A stretch of DNA of 64,000 nucleotides, taken from NCBI GenBank assembly GCA_930367205.1, contig OV884015.1, positions 34,835,288 through 34,899,287 on the forward strand, written 5' to 3'. A program made the position numbers and the translations under genes. This document shows positions 48,781 through 60,800 of this stretch, in pieces. Positions within the stretch are counted from its first letter, which is position 1; every line of letters begins with the position of its first letter. The DNA is from Acanthosoma haemorrhoidale. Lineage: Eukaryota; Arthropoda; Insecta; Hemiptera; Acanthosomatidae. The notes under the pieces were generated by a model. The model was not told the DNA's origin and did no database searches. It saw nothing but the letters and a program-made list of their open reading frames with translations.

Positions 48781-51134
48781 TAATAAAGGTATGGCCACTT
48801 AAAGATAGACATGCCAGGTAACGTGAGGATCGTCAACGGTAGCTAAATAAAGAAAATAAGACAAGCACCTCAGGGAATCAAGGGTTTCAAGTCACTGATG
48901 CGAGACCGAATTTATTATGAGTTTTGGTGATCATTTTTATTATATCGAATAACTGCATGTAATGTGATTAATTCATTTTTGTATAGGGTTGCTTTTATGT
49001 CAGTATCATCAGGTAATCAAATGGTAGGTATCAAAGTATTACTTTTTTTGAAAAAAATTAACTCATAAATCCTAAAACTGTGCCATACTGCCAAATATGA
49101 AAAACATTAAGGGCGAAAAGTAGTATATTCGTAATAGACCATAGTGCGTTTTGAAATGAATTTCAGTTCACTCAACTTGAGATTTCAAATTCTACGAAGC
49201 GTTAGAGGAAGCTATATTTAATTTGCTACTTACAAACCTCACATGTTATTGGTTGTAGTTGCGGCAATGAACAATTCATGAGATGAAGATAAGAATCTCA
49301 ACTAATGCGGCGTGACCGGCATCTTCTAACTCCTTGTTTGTCAGCCAAACACTGCTGAATTCTCATGAGAAAATATTTTAACTAATGGACTTGCTAATAG
49401 TTTTCATAGCACTTTTCATATTCGGCAGAGATATATCAAAAGTCTGTTTTCCGGATTTCCGCTTTTGGCATCAAAATATCTATTTTCAAACGTCACCAAA
49501 AATACTGCATTAATTCGAAATTCAACAATTCCCCAATATTGTGTTCCGACTCGATGTTAAATAAAAATAAATAATCAAGCCAAGTGTGAGATCAAACAGT
49601 TAAGGGTTTCGTTCCAAAAAATTACAAAACGATTTTGATAGTAATTTGGATGAATTTTGTAATTATTGTCAACAAAAGCCTTAACACATACTTTATACTA
49701 TTGTTAAGGGCGTCGTTTATATACCGTATGATAGTAAAACGATAATTCATCAATTCAATGACATATTATAGACACGTTACATCCACGAATAATAAATTAA
49801 TCGAATAATTAATGGACATTAATTATATTTTATGGAGTTATTATTATTTGAAACGTCTTTGTTTCGGCAAGTTACTCTTGCATGGAAAATATTGCTCTCA
49901 TAATTGAACCTGTTCTTTTTAACAACATTCCTCAGTTGGGATTTTAATTTAAACTGATATTTGATATTTAGTTTTTAATTGCCAAGGAATAGAATAATAA
50001 CCCTTAAATACTTTTTATGTTGCTGCTTTTACCTAGACAATATCTAAGCCTCAAATTGCTGTGTAAAGTATTGCAGATATTCATCAATATGTTACAGCAG
50101 CAAGCAAGATCTTCAATTATAGTTAGAGTTAATCTTTTTTTTTAAAAAAAAAGCTAGGAGTCTTTCCCAAAATAGCTTTTTTATAGAAATGTCTTCATAA
50201 GTTTCGCTTATTCAGGCATAAGCGTAGTTGAACAGTTAACGGCTTATGTAATATCAATAGAAAAAGGTATTATTTGGTTTTTTGGAAAAAATTCACCTTG
50301 GCTTTCTTCAACACACCGAGGTTTTTCATTCATCTCCGATAAAGGGTCGAACGTACATTAGTATCTAGTCAAACGACACTAAAACGTTAATGGGGGAATT
50401 TCTTAATTAATATTCATATTCTTGATAGACCGTATCAGGAATTTAAATCTTGGTAATTTACTTGTTGAAAAATAAGAATCTATAAAAAACATCAGCTTAA
50501 TACATAGATAAAGTGTAAACATTATTAGGTTTTAAGGATATTGATTAAAAAGGTATATACAATGAAACGTCTAGATAGGAGATGTAAGGATTTATATTGA
50601 ACACGGAAACCGGAGAAAACAAGCAGAGAGTTCCCAACAGTTGCGGAAATTTGCAATGCATTTAATTTGTCATTCTCCATGTTGTACTTTTAGCAAATTA
50701 TTCCATAACATTTCTTCTTCTTATCTTTACACAACGCAAATGCGCATTATTGATTGATCCTCTATTGATTCAGAAAAATTGGCAAGAATAGAGTTGATAT
50801 TAATAAGTGCATTAATAAGTAACGTAATAATAAGCATTAATAAGTGCTTAAATTTCCGCACGGAAGCCTATCGACTGTGAAGGATAAATTTATTTCTCTG
50901 AAATCGTCTTCGTGGCTCTTATCAGCAAACTCTTATCAGCCCCAAACGGACCGAGCCAATTGCGAAAGGCTAACAAACAATACAATTAGAAACGCAACCA
51001 TTTCGCAAGGAATTCACGATTGCATTCTGCATCCTTAAAAGTACAAACTTCCGAATCCGTTTGATCTCTAGCTCAGATATCGTTTACCTGAATCTTAAAC
51101 AATCGATGCAACGTTTGACTTATGAACTATTAAA

Positions 51135-51305
51135 TTTTTTTTTTCTCAGTTCTCAAACTTTAAAAATGTAGGATAAGGGAAAAATAAAGTAAAATTTATT
51201 TGGGGTGATCCTTTTACTAGGATGACCTATTTGAAGGTTGGGTGAAGGAATTAAGGAGTGCGAGGGAGCACGGTAGAGGTGCAGTGGTGAGAGTCCACTG
51301 ATGGG
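51135..51305 (-). repeat. Poly(T)-headed retroposon-like repeat (copy 1)
   Basis: A T tract followed by CTCAG and a segment that matches 60609-60800 in order: TCTCAAACTT, AAAATGTAGGAT, GGGAAAA, TTTGAAGG and GTGAGAGTCCAC. The T run would be a poly(A) tail if the element inserted on the minus strand. Confidence 0.5.
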
Positions 51306-54012
51306 TGAAAAACTATTAATCATTAAAAAAGCTATTATACATTATTTTTCTTTGTTTTTGGCGGGTATCAAGACGTATATTGTACTTAAACATATTGCAG
51401 TTAGAGGATTCGGTTTCTTCTTAATTTTGTCAAGGTGGGTCCCCCGGGAAGAGATGTGTAAATAACGTTATTACAGTTTTGGTTATAGCATGACATCAAC
51501 TGTAGGTGTATGATTGAATCCAATAATGAACCTTGAACATAACTATAATTTTTCATCCTTTAAATTCAGAGACTTTATGTTTACCTTGCGATAAAAACAA
51601 GCGTATAGCAGAAACTGAAATTAGTTTTTTATTTCACTGAATCCATTCGATAAGACCAGTAAACAGAAAACTATTCTATGAATTATTACTGTTCCAACGT
51701 CCTTTCTACCATATTTCGTGTGATAAATAAAAAAAAAATGTTCAGAAACTTTGCTCAAGTTTAATTTTATATCCTTTGTTTACAATATTTTAATCGTAAC
51801 ATAAAAAAATATATTTAAGCCTATTTATTTAGTTATATGTCATTCCATAGAACTCTAAAGAAATTTTCATACTCGATTGGTTTTTTGAGCAAAATTACAA
51901 AACATCAATATCAAAAATGTGTACTACATTGTTCTAGTTTTAATTTTAAGAAACTTGGAATCGTTCAAAATATTGACTTGCAATAAACTGATAAAGTATA
52001 ACTAAATCCAAAATACCGTGAAATGGTAACTATTTTTTTTTTATAACAATAACATGTGTATAAATATTTGCGGCATTCCGTATATTATATTTATGAATAC
52101 ATTTACTTAGTTTTATTTCTTTATTCATTTTTTTTTTTTTTTTTTGTGAGGAGAAAGTTATACATCCTTGTTACAAAAAGACACAGAAAAATACTGAACA
52201 TGTTTGAATTGAATTTCTATGACTTCGTCGCTTATATAGTTGTATGGAGTTATTTTTCTCAGTGGCTTTCATTAATTACTCTCAAATGTAAACAGTTAGT
52301 GTAATACAATGTTGAGCACCATAGACGTAATTCATAAATTAATACATTCATATAGGAAAATCTTTTAATAAGATAGCATAACATATTTCCCAGTTGCAGA
52401 AGTGACAGTAATATGAATGAAAGGGTGACTAATTGTTAGTCTTCTAGAGCCATTGGAACGATTATGGAATCGATTGACTTCGTGCTAGCTGAGTACTTTC
52501 AATTTCAAATTGACTTGCTTTTGATGATCAGAGTGTATACCTGTGTCGAAAAAAATATCAAGTGAAAATTCATATTCGATACAAATATTCTGATGAAAGC
52601 AATGCGTATGAAACATACGCATGGAAAATTATGGGTTTACATACTTATGTCGTAGAAATCAGATAGACAAGTTGAAAAAACAAAATAAGTACATATTTCT
52701 CTTATCTTGAGACAGTTGTAAAGATAAAGTGTGACTCGCACGTGTTGGGACAAGACAAAAATTTGGATTCTACATTGTATAGGCCGTTTGGTGGTGCGTA
52801 TTTTGATTCACACCTCGATGCTATTTTAAATCTGGCTAGAAAAATGTAAACACACCAACATCACAGTACATTGGGGAGTTATTTTCCCAATACGGCTGCT
52901 AACTACATTTTTGAATTGATAATTAGAATGCTTCATAACAGATACAAAGACAGACTCAGGTAATTGATAGGGATGCAGTGTTTCAAGACCAACGGTCTTG
53001 AGAAGTGGTGAGGTCAGTATCACACTACCAGGCTTATAATCTATAATTCTATTTCTGTAAATACTGACCAAGCTGAGGAAGAGGCTTTACTTTCAGACTG
53101 ATTCCTAGCGGTCGTATGTATGACGATGTGTTCTTCTAAAGCAAAAAATTACCCAATCGGTGTGAAATTATAAATGTATACTCAGCCTTGGCAAGACTGT
53201 AACCGTATGTCACTTATTGCTCTCTGACTTTTTAAGCTTACTCAAGCACTTGTGAGCAAGCTCTTTAAGGAGAATGTTCATATTTTCCTCCATGATTAGG
53301 GACATTTTATAAACGGCAAGATATTTTTTTTTAAATGAAGTTATGAGAATGAATAAAAAAAAAAAAAATCAATTTTAGCTATTTTTAATTGTTCACGTAT
53401 TTTGTAGTTTCTCCCGTAGCCGAGGTGGATAATGGTCAAAAATACTATGAGGTTTACTCAAAATGATGCAACTTTTGCCTGTAAATAAAAATAAATATGG
53501 GAGCTTATAGCCACAAATGTTAATACTTCGCAATTTAATAGGATTTAATGGTATTAGCGAACTGTAATGTTCTAAATATCGCGATATTATTTTTAAGGCC
53601 TTGTATTTTGAGGGACATTGGTCCGAATTTTAATCTGCTGAAATTTGTATATGGTTAATTTCGATGTGTTAAAGTTTTTGAAAATTATAGAGAAATGTGA
53701 ATATATCTCATGTACGTTTGTGCCAGAAACTATTACACTCATAGTCGGAAGGATGAATTTTTATGAGAATTGTTTTTCAAGGTCACTAATATTTAGATGA
53801 GAGACAAGACACTAAAATGAAATAATTGCAAAGGAGAAGGGGTTCTCAAATAACGTACACCTTAACGAATGTCAATAGGCTCTGACCTGCCTTAACCCTT
53901 CTATCTTTAGCTATTCTTAACAATCATCTGCTCAATTATACTACGAACATCTCCTCGTGCTGGAATCGCTAACAGTGGTAAAGCAACATATAGATACAAG
54001 GTTTTAAGTTAC

Positions 54013-54268
54013 CTGAGAGAGGCGCCAGATGCGGAGCGAGCCTGTTACTCCAAGCCGACAACAGAGGGCAGGTGGTCGGGCACTGCCTCTCGCTTCCGCC
54101 GCCCCCTCTCCCATTTCCGGTTCACGGTTCAGCTGACCTCTTCGGGCGATCGCGATGGCAGTGCGGGTGAGGAGGCTCGGACATCGGCGGAAACGGCGGG
54201 TCAAAGCGGCTTGCGAAAGTATTGCCGTCGGGAGTAATAGTACCCAGGCGAACCTGTAGTCTCTGAAG
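54013..54268 (-). other. GC-rich 5' untranslated exon of the PTB-domain gene
   Basis: A strongly GC- and CpG-rich block in AT-rich DNA, ending on the minus strand in CTCTCAG/GTAACTT, a good donor. A CATCTTTCAG acceptor-like sequence at about 54269-54278 suggests this could be an internal 5' exon; otherwise transcription starts nearby. In the frame of the PTB start codon it contains a TAA (54045-54047), so it is untranslated for that product. In another frame an ATG at 54114 in strong context (GAAATGG) is open to the donor. Joining to the exon at 42033 is inferred from strand, splice signals and composition. Confidence 0.55.
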
Positions 54269-54920
54269 CTGAAAGATGTGAATAATTAGTTATTAAAATT
54301 ACATAAAACAAATAAAACATCAATTAACAATAAGTCATAATAATATCATACCAGTAGTCTTTCATATTAATAAACTGTGTCACCAAACTGTAACCAACAT
54401 TAGTTAACCTGGCCTGATATTTGCAAATTGGCATATGTGCTAAATATAGCCATTTCCCCCCTTTATATTTAGCATGTCTTTCATTCTTATTCTTTCTAGA
54501 CACAATTTTATTTTTCATTATTTTATGTTATCATTATGGTTAAGTTAAATTTCTTTGTACTTAGATTTGCTTGTATTATCTTCCATTTTAGTATTAAATC
54601 GTATCCTTGCAGTCTAAGATGTGTTTATTTATATTCCTTTCTCATTGCTGTAATTATTTTTGTTAAGTGATTCATGTATATAGAACGGATTTGCCGATCG
54701 CTTGAAGGTACAGCCTTATCTCCCTGATATTAGCATAAAACTTATAATATCAATATTTTATAGCTAAGGTAAGTAGTTTAATTTATTTTTTTTATCATTA
54801 TTATTCAAAATTAAGCCTAAATATAGCAGGGCTCTCAACCCGACTATTTTTAAGGTAGAATATTTTCTGCGTACACTATGGTATTTATATAGGTTAAATA
54901 TATATATATATATATATATT
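54269..54920. other. Non-coding AT-rich DNA
   Basis: No gene recognised. A TA dinucleotide microsatellite lies at about 54897-54919, next to the first copy of the 108-bp repeat. Confidence 0.4.
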
Positions 54921-54923
54921 TAA

Positions 54924-55031
54924 CATTCATGATATTTGAGAATATCATGTCCTGCAACCCTTCCATCTGGTCAGCATCGCCCCTGGTGCTCTTAGGAGTG
55001 GGGATGAGAAAAAGGGCCAGTCTTAGCCTAA
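54924..55031. repeat. 108-bp duplicated segment (copy 1)
   Basis: Differs from 55771-55878 at only 6 of 108 positions. It contains the inverted motif GATATTTGAGAATATC. On the minus strand both copies are open in the frame reading RLRLAL.LIPTPKS. Confidence 0.85.
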
Positions 55032-55770
55032 TGAAAATAATACTGATCGGATGACACATAAACTTTAGAAAGTTTATACAAACAAAAACAAAACTATTAT
55101 TAGAAATATTGACCCTAGTAAAGTCTATGGAATTATCAGCAAGTGAAGCTTTTGATTTCATTATCACTTAATCTATAAAACAGATCGTAAATATTCTTTG
55201 AATGCTTAAGTCCATTATAATTAATTTTATAGCAAGGAAATAAAATGAGCTCATACAATTTTATACACGACAACGACCTCCCTATCTTTAACTTATCGTT
55301 TTCGTAACATTTATAATTTTTTATAAATATAACACTTGAGGTTCACTCAGGTAAAATATTCAAATCACACACACACAAAAATGTTTCTCTATTGTTACTA
55401 ATTACCAGTAGAACTGTCTAGTATTTTAATTATAAACCAATATGTATTACTAATCACACTCAACCGTATTTTCAACAAATGTTTTCCAAATCGCGTCATG
55501 TTCCATAAAACAATGTACCTTCGAACTAATCCATACTAATTAGCATAATAATTTAGTTAAGTAAAAAATTAAAACAACTTGTACGCTCTTCAAGCAATTT
55601 AAAACCTTGCAAAATTTGAACTATTATTATTATAAACTTTGTTAAATTTCAACACCCGTTATAAACAACCAATTCAACAAATCGAACGCAGCAACAAAAT
55701 ATTGGGGATCCACTTAAAAAAAAAATTTCTTAAATTTTTTTTATTTATAAGGGAAGGCAATTGTATTTTT

Positions 55771-55960
55771 CATTCATGATATTTGAGAATATCATGTCCT
55801 GCAACCCTTCCGGCTGGTCAGCATCCTCCCTGATGCTCTTAGGAGTGGGGATGAGATAAAGGGCCAGTCTTAGCCTAACAGCCAGAGAGCGAACCAGAGC
55901 AAGCTCCCGATGTGGCGGTAACCAACAGAAGAAGAGGAGAAGAAGAAGAAGGAGAGATCA
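55771..55960. repeat. 108-bp duplicated segment (copy 2) with (GAA)n-rich tail
   Basis: 55771-55878 duplicates 54924-55031 in the same orientation, 847 bp apart. It continues into AGCCAGAGAGCGAACC... and a GAAGAAGAGGAGAAGAAG run at about 55928-55955. A simple-repeat tail of this kind is common at the 3' ends of some LINEs and SINEs, so the unit is probably the end of a retroposon. Confidence 0.7.
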
Positions 55961-57255
55961 ACAGTAACGTTGATTGGATTATACGGAGATCATCGATTGG
56001 GTGATATTGATATTGTTTTTTTTATTATTATGGATCCATTAAAAGAGATTGAGCTCAATTTTCATGTTTTTTTATTGTAATTAGTAGTAACTATCCTTGT
56101 TTAAAAGGAATTGAATATTTTTTATATAATTAATGTCAGCACTCTATATAATTATAATTATTTGTTATAACCATTTTATTGTATATATTTCACAATTCCC
56201 AGTTTCTCAATTTATTAATAACTATAACATTAGCCTTGAGATCGGGCGATTCAATCGGGATAATTTCCTATGTCGAAGACATAAAAACAATTTGAATTAA
56301 AGATCTCATGACGGACATACCAAATTAGTTAAGGTAAATTGATCAAATAAATTAGGGAAAGAAATGGTAGAAAATGAGGTAGGTTTCAATATATATATAT
56401 ATAGGTAAATAGGTTAAATAACCTTTGGATTATTATGTTAATACGGTAGTGACTGATAAAGGTGATGAATAATATAGATTATCGAAAAAAACAGTAGAGT
56501 GAATTAAGGCTATTGACGATCTTACTGATTACACCCTCTCAACTGATTAATTAAGTTTTATTAAATTATTATTATAAACAATTTATCTAACACGTCACAT
56601 GAATCAGTACGTTACATGGGAATTGCCACCTCGGCCAAAGCCTGGTTTATATAAATGTTATTTTATGGTATTTTATTATATTATGATCCACTAAACCACT
56701 TACATTGATCAACATCAGAAGATCATTAATTTTATACCGAACAGAATACACTATGAAAAAAATAATTTTTTTTATTGAACAGCACATAACTGATTAATTT
56801 TTAATTAATTTTGTTACCCCATTACTTTTATTTTTAGCATCAACTGGCCATCAAATGAAACTTTATGAAAAATATTATGTCACTACAAAAATCACAGTTT
56901 GAGTTATGCTCGCATTTAAAGAGAGATTAAATAATTTTGTGATAACAGTTCATAAAAAAAATTAAACATTATAAATCAGGGATATATTGAATTAAAAACC
57001 CTATTCAATATGATAGAAAAATATTAATTATTTTTCCTACCAAGTAATAAATTAATTAATAATCATTTGTTATGTTTTGAGAAGTTAAGAAGAGAAAACT
57101 CCCACCTCAGGGCGTTTATTATTCTGAATGCTTCACATACACAAAAAAATATATTTGACGACATTTTAGTTTTTCTAGTTTTCACCAAGATTATTCTCAC
57201 AATCATCATTTGTGGCATTTAGTTATTTTAATTGTAATTTCTTTTTACAAATCTT
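55961..57255. other. Intergenic AT-rich DNA
   Basis: No gene or identifiable repeat apart from a TA run at about 56390-56402. Confidence 0.45.
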
Positions 57256-57261
57256 CAAATG

Positions 57262-57410
57262 AAGAAAATTACAATCTGCCTTAAAAAAGAATAGATTGGT
57301 GTGATAAAATATCGCATTCTTACCATATCGATAACTATTAATAAGTTGACGGAGCCTTGGTTTGAAATCCAAATCAGGCGCTCTTCCAATTAATCCCTGG
57401 GTAACATTAT
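57262..57410 (-). mobile_element. Decayed SINE: tRNA-like head joined to a LINE family A tail
   Basis: On the minus strand, 57405-57350 reads like a tRNA head: A-box-like GATTAATTGGAAGAGCGCC, then B-box-like GGATTTCAAACC. It continues into a degraded copy of the LINE family A 3' end (ATATGGTAAGAATGC... to AAGGCAGATTGTAATTTTC) at 57340-57262. A tRNA head and a LINE tail in the same sense is the design of a SINE mobilised by that LINE. Confidence 0.5.
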
Positions 57411-59100
57411 CATAATTAGTTTGTTACCTCTTTAGCCGATCTCACAAAATCGATATCGATATATTGACATCCATATATTTACATCTTGTAGTTAATAAGT
57501 AATAATTATGTTGTTATTATTACGATAATTATTATTGTTATAACCTATTGAGCACATGAGGGGAAGATCACTTCTTTTTTCTTCTTTGTTGGTTATAACC
57601 AGTAAGGTTTTCTGTTTGCACCCGAGGGTCTGTTCATCTGTCTGGTCGATTGTCTTGGAAATTTAATCTATTAATGTGAAATGTGGCATGGAAGCTCCAT
57701 TTGACACTCGCTGGCTTGAAAAATATTTTCAACTCAATAAAACATGAATAAGTTTTATAAATAGATTAAATTTAATCAACATATTAATATAAAAAATGTC
57801 ATCAACCGTAGGGTAGCAGATTAAAGGTCATGACAACATAATTAATAGTGTTGGAACTGTAATGAACTATTATTACAGAGAGACATTAAAATTAATTTTC
57901 GCAGCCATAACGAATCCCTTAATTTTGTAATGCATCACATCTCACCTGTCTTTTTACACCTTATAGCCAAAATGAATTAATTTTATTTGAATATCCTTAA
58001 AAAGTTAAATTTTAATACTTATATATTAAGTCGATATAGGAGAAATAGTAGTGATATATATGGTACATTATTTCAATTTGGAGTGATCCGAATTGTGTAA
58101 CTTAATTGAACACTAAACCAAGGGGCATTCTCTTCAGTTAAGATAGGATGACACGAGACTATGACATGATGACAAATCTATTACAAGGAGAACCATTACG
58201 TACTGAAGCAACGCAACGTAGAAGTGTCTTTTTTTTGAGTGACTTGTGGTCAAATGTCAAGACATTTCATTCTGAGGAAAACTTACCAAATCACTTACAG
58301 ATGAAATTACTCAATTCCCAACCCAATAAGTTAAAGTGAAATCAATGTAAAGTATAATACATGAACATATTAAATAATTGATTTCTTTCATTAATGCCTA
58401 CTTTTTTTTTTTAATACTTAAATTGAAAACTGATTAGAAAGAAGCCTTCTTGTTGTTAATTTTTCGTTCCCACTTCTATTTGATAATCAGGTAATAGAAG
58501 AGAGATAAATTAAACAATTATTAAATTGTAATGATAAGCCCACCATTCTCAACGTTAGGACAGTGTCAACCAAAAAAAAAAATTAAACTTTGACTCCAAC
58601 AATAATTTTTGAGTTTCGAATCCATATTGCCTAATTGAGGCAATTAAGAGATGTAAGGCCTAAAGATATATAAAGAGTTAATACACCGATGAGTGAAAAT
58701 GGAATGAATAAAGCTTTCACGTACAAAAAGCACTCTTGTTCCCCAAAAAATCCCTCAACGAAAAAGATCTTCAAATTAACTTCACCTAACGTAAATTCAT
58801 GAAAACCATGTTTAAAGTATCTACTAGCCAATGTATTTCCCTAAAAATAAGGTATAGGCTAATAGGTTGAATTGTTTACACGTAAATAAAAAAAACCTCA
58901 TATAAGACTAATTCAATACTTTGCCTTTACCTTGCTAGTCATATAAATAGACAATTACATATTTTATTTAAAAACACATAATTTTAAAATCCCAGTAAAA
59001 TTAGAAAATACTTAATAATGATATAACAAAAAATACGAACAATGCAAACACTACTAATTTAAGATTGACCAAAACTATGTAATGCAAATAAATACTGAGA
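57411..59100. other. Intergenic DNA, no gene recognised
   Basis: AT-rich. A 63-codon ORF at 58148-58339 (+) has a protein-like charged composition but no recognisable motif, splice partner or homologue I can name. Confidence 0.4.
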
Positions 59101-59106
59101 AACGAA

Positions 59107-60255
59107 ATGGTACTTATATGCTTACAAGTCCGCTGTGGTTTAGAATATTCTAACTACTATCCCATAAAAGCAGGAGTTCCACAGGGCAGCGTCCTGGGTC
59201 CCATCCTCTATAACCTATACACCGCTGATGTCCCCTCTACCCCCAATACCTTCTTGGCAACATTTGCAGATGACACTGCAGTCTTGCCATCCCACTCCTG
59301 GACCTGAAATACTGGACCCTGAAATAGCATCCCAACACCTTCAAAAACACCTCGATGAGATCGAGTACTGGTGCTACCAATGGCGAATCAAGATCAATGA
59401 AGCAAAATGTTCCCACATAACCCTTTGCCGCAAGTCCTGTCCACCAGTCTTTTTAAATTCCATTCCTCTCCCTGTGTCTGAGACAGTACAGTATTTAGTC
59501 TTCCATCTCGACAAAAGACTGACATGGAACCCACACACGAGGCTGCAAAGACAAGAACTAAACAGACGCTTTGGACCACTGTACAGATTACTTCGAAGGA
59601 CATCGCATCTCTCAATAGAAAATAACCTACTTATTTACAAAGTTATACTTAAGCCAATCTGGACATACGGAATAGAGCTATGGGGGACAGCAAAAAAGTC
59701 GAACACTAAGCGCATCCAATCCTTTCAATCCAAAGTCCTGAGAACAATAGTAAATGCCCCTTATTACGTCAGCAACAAAATCCTTCACAATGATCTGAAT
59801 ATACCCTATATTCTTGAACTCATCCCTCCCAAGTTCATAAAATTCCATAGAAACTTATCCAACCACTCTAATTCCCTAGCACAGTCATTGCACTGCACCA
59901 CTCACCCCTATAATCCTCCTCGGAGATTAAAATGGCAGTGGCCTAGTGACCTGCTATAATTAAGTGTATCATGTCCTGAGCGTCTGTGGCTCTGGCGCTC
60001 TTGATCAGCCTCCGCTGGGTCTTATCCAGTGACGTGGCTGACGTAGGAGCGTTGGGGACTTCCCAAGACTCCGCTTTCCCCTTCGCACGCGAGGGAGGTG
60101 ACAACCATGTGGACTTGGGGGGCCTCTGGGCTGTTTGTAAATATTGAATGAATGAGCGAGTGAATGATGAATTGTAAATATGGTATGAATGAGAACATTT
60201 ATCTTAATTACTTATTGCCTATTTAAGGCAGATTGTAATTTCATCTTAATAAAGT
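59107..60255 (+). mobile_element. 5'-truncated Jockey-type LINE with reverse-transcriptase end (family A)
   Basis: Two overlapping frames encode the end of a non-LTR reverse transcriptase. The first (59107-59307) has [21 protein letters not shown] and the catalytic-type FADDTAVL box at about 59264-59287. The second (from about 59290 to TAA at 59957-59959) has QWRIKINEAKCSHIT, YLVFHLDKRLTWNPH, LKPIWTYGIELWGTAKKS and VNAPYYVSNKILHNDL, all typical of the Jockey clade thumb and C-terminus. A frameshift separates FADD from the rest, so it is inactive. The endonuclease and N-terminal RT are missing. The 3' UTR of about 300 bp ends near AATAAAG, with a TATATA-rich tail rather than poly(A). Confidence 0.92.
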
Positions 60256-60608
60256 TGATATATATAAGTATATGCTTACAAAATCTACTTCGAACCTCGC
60301 TGAAAACCTAATTAATACTCAAACATTTTCTCAGCGTTATTCAAATAGGAAGTGAAAAAATGTCATCCTTCAAAAACAGCAGGCTTACTGACATCATTTG
60401 TCCTGTCATTCTCTGAAGGGTTTTTATATCGCGTTTTGAGTGGTGTTAAATCTTAATTCAAGTGGGAGAAATCGATTTTATTTCGTGACAACCCAAGGAA
60501 TTCATCCATAATTTCTTCTCCGTGAACGAATAATTATCAACTGCAGTTATTAACTCATCCTAAGTTGGAGCAAGTATTTTTATATGGAGGAATACATGAC
60601 AACTTAAA

Positions 60609-60800
60609 TTTTTTTTTTTTTTTTTTTCCCTCAGCTCTTAAACTTATGAAAAATAGGATGTGGGAAAATAAAGGACTGATGAGTGCCTTTCACTAAGGGG
60701 AGTCCCCCATTTGAAGGATGTATGAGAAGGATATAGGGTGTGGAATGCCTAAAAAGGCGGATGGAATCAGAAAGGTAGTGAGAGTCTACCAAGGGTTGAT
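60609..60800 (-). repeat. Poly(T)-headed retroposon-like repeat (copy 2)
   Basis: A 19-T run, then CCCTCAGCTCTTAAACTTAT and a segment parallel to 51135-51305 (ATAGGATGTGGGAAAATAAAG, CCCATTTGAAGG, GTGAGAGTCTACC). Same orientation as copy 1. Confidence 0.5.

Larger units (their letters stand above)
42034..54012. other. First intron of the PTB-domain gene
   Basis: About 12 kb between the 5' untranslated exon and the first coding exon (minus-strand GT at 54012, AG at 42034). It contains a truncated LTR, a LINE 3' fragment, SINE-like units and a poly(T)-headed repeat, listed separately. The stretches 43020-45380, 45900-48650, 48900-51130 and 51310-54010 show no gene I can support. One ORF at 48280-48047 on the minus strand is unassigned. 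Confidence 0.5.
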
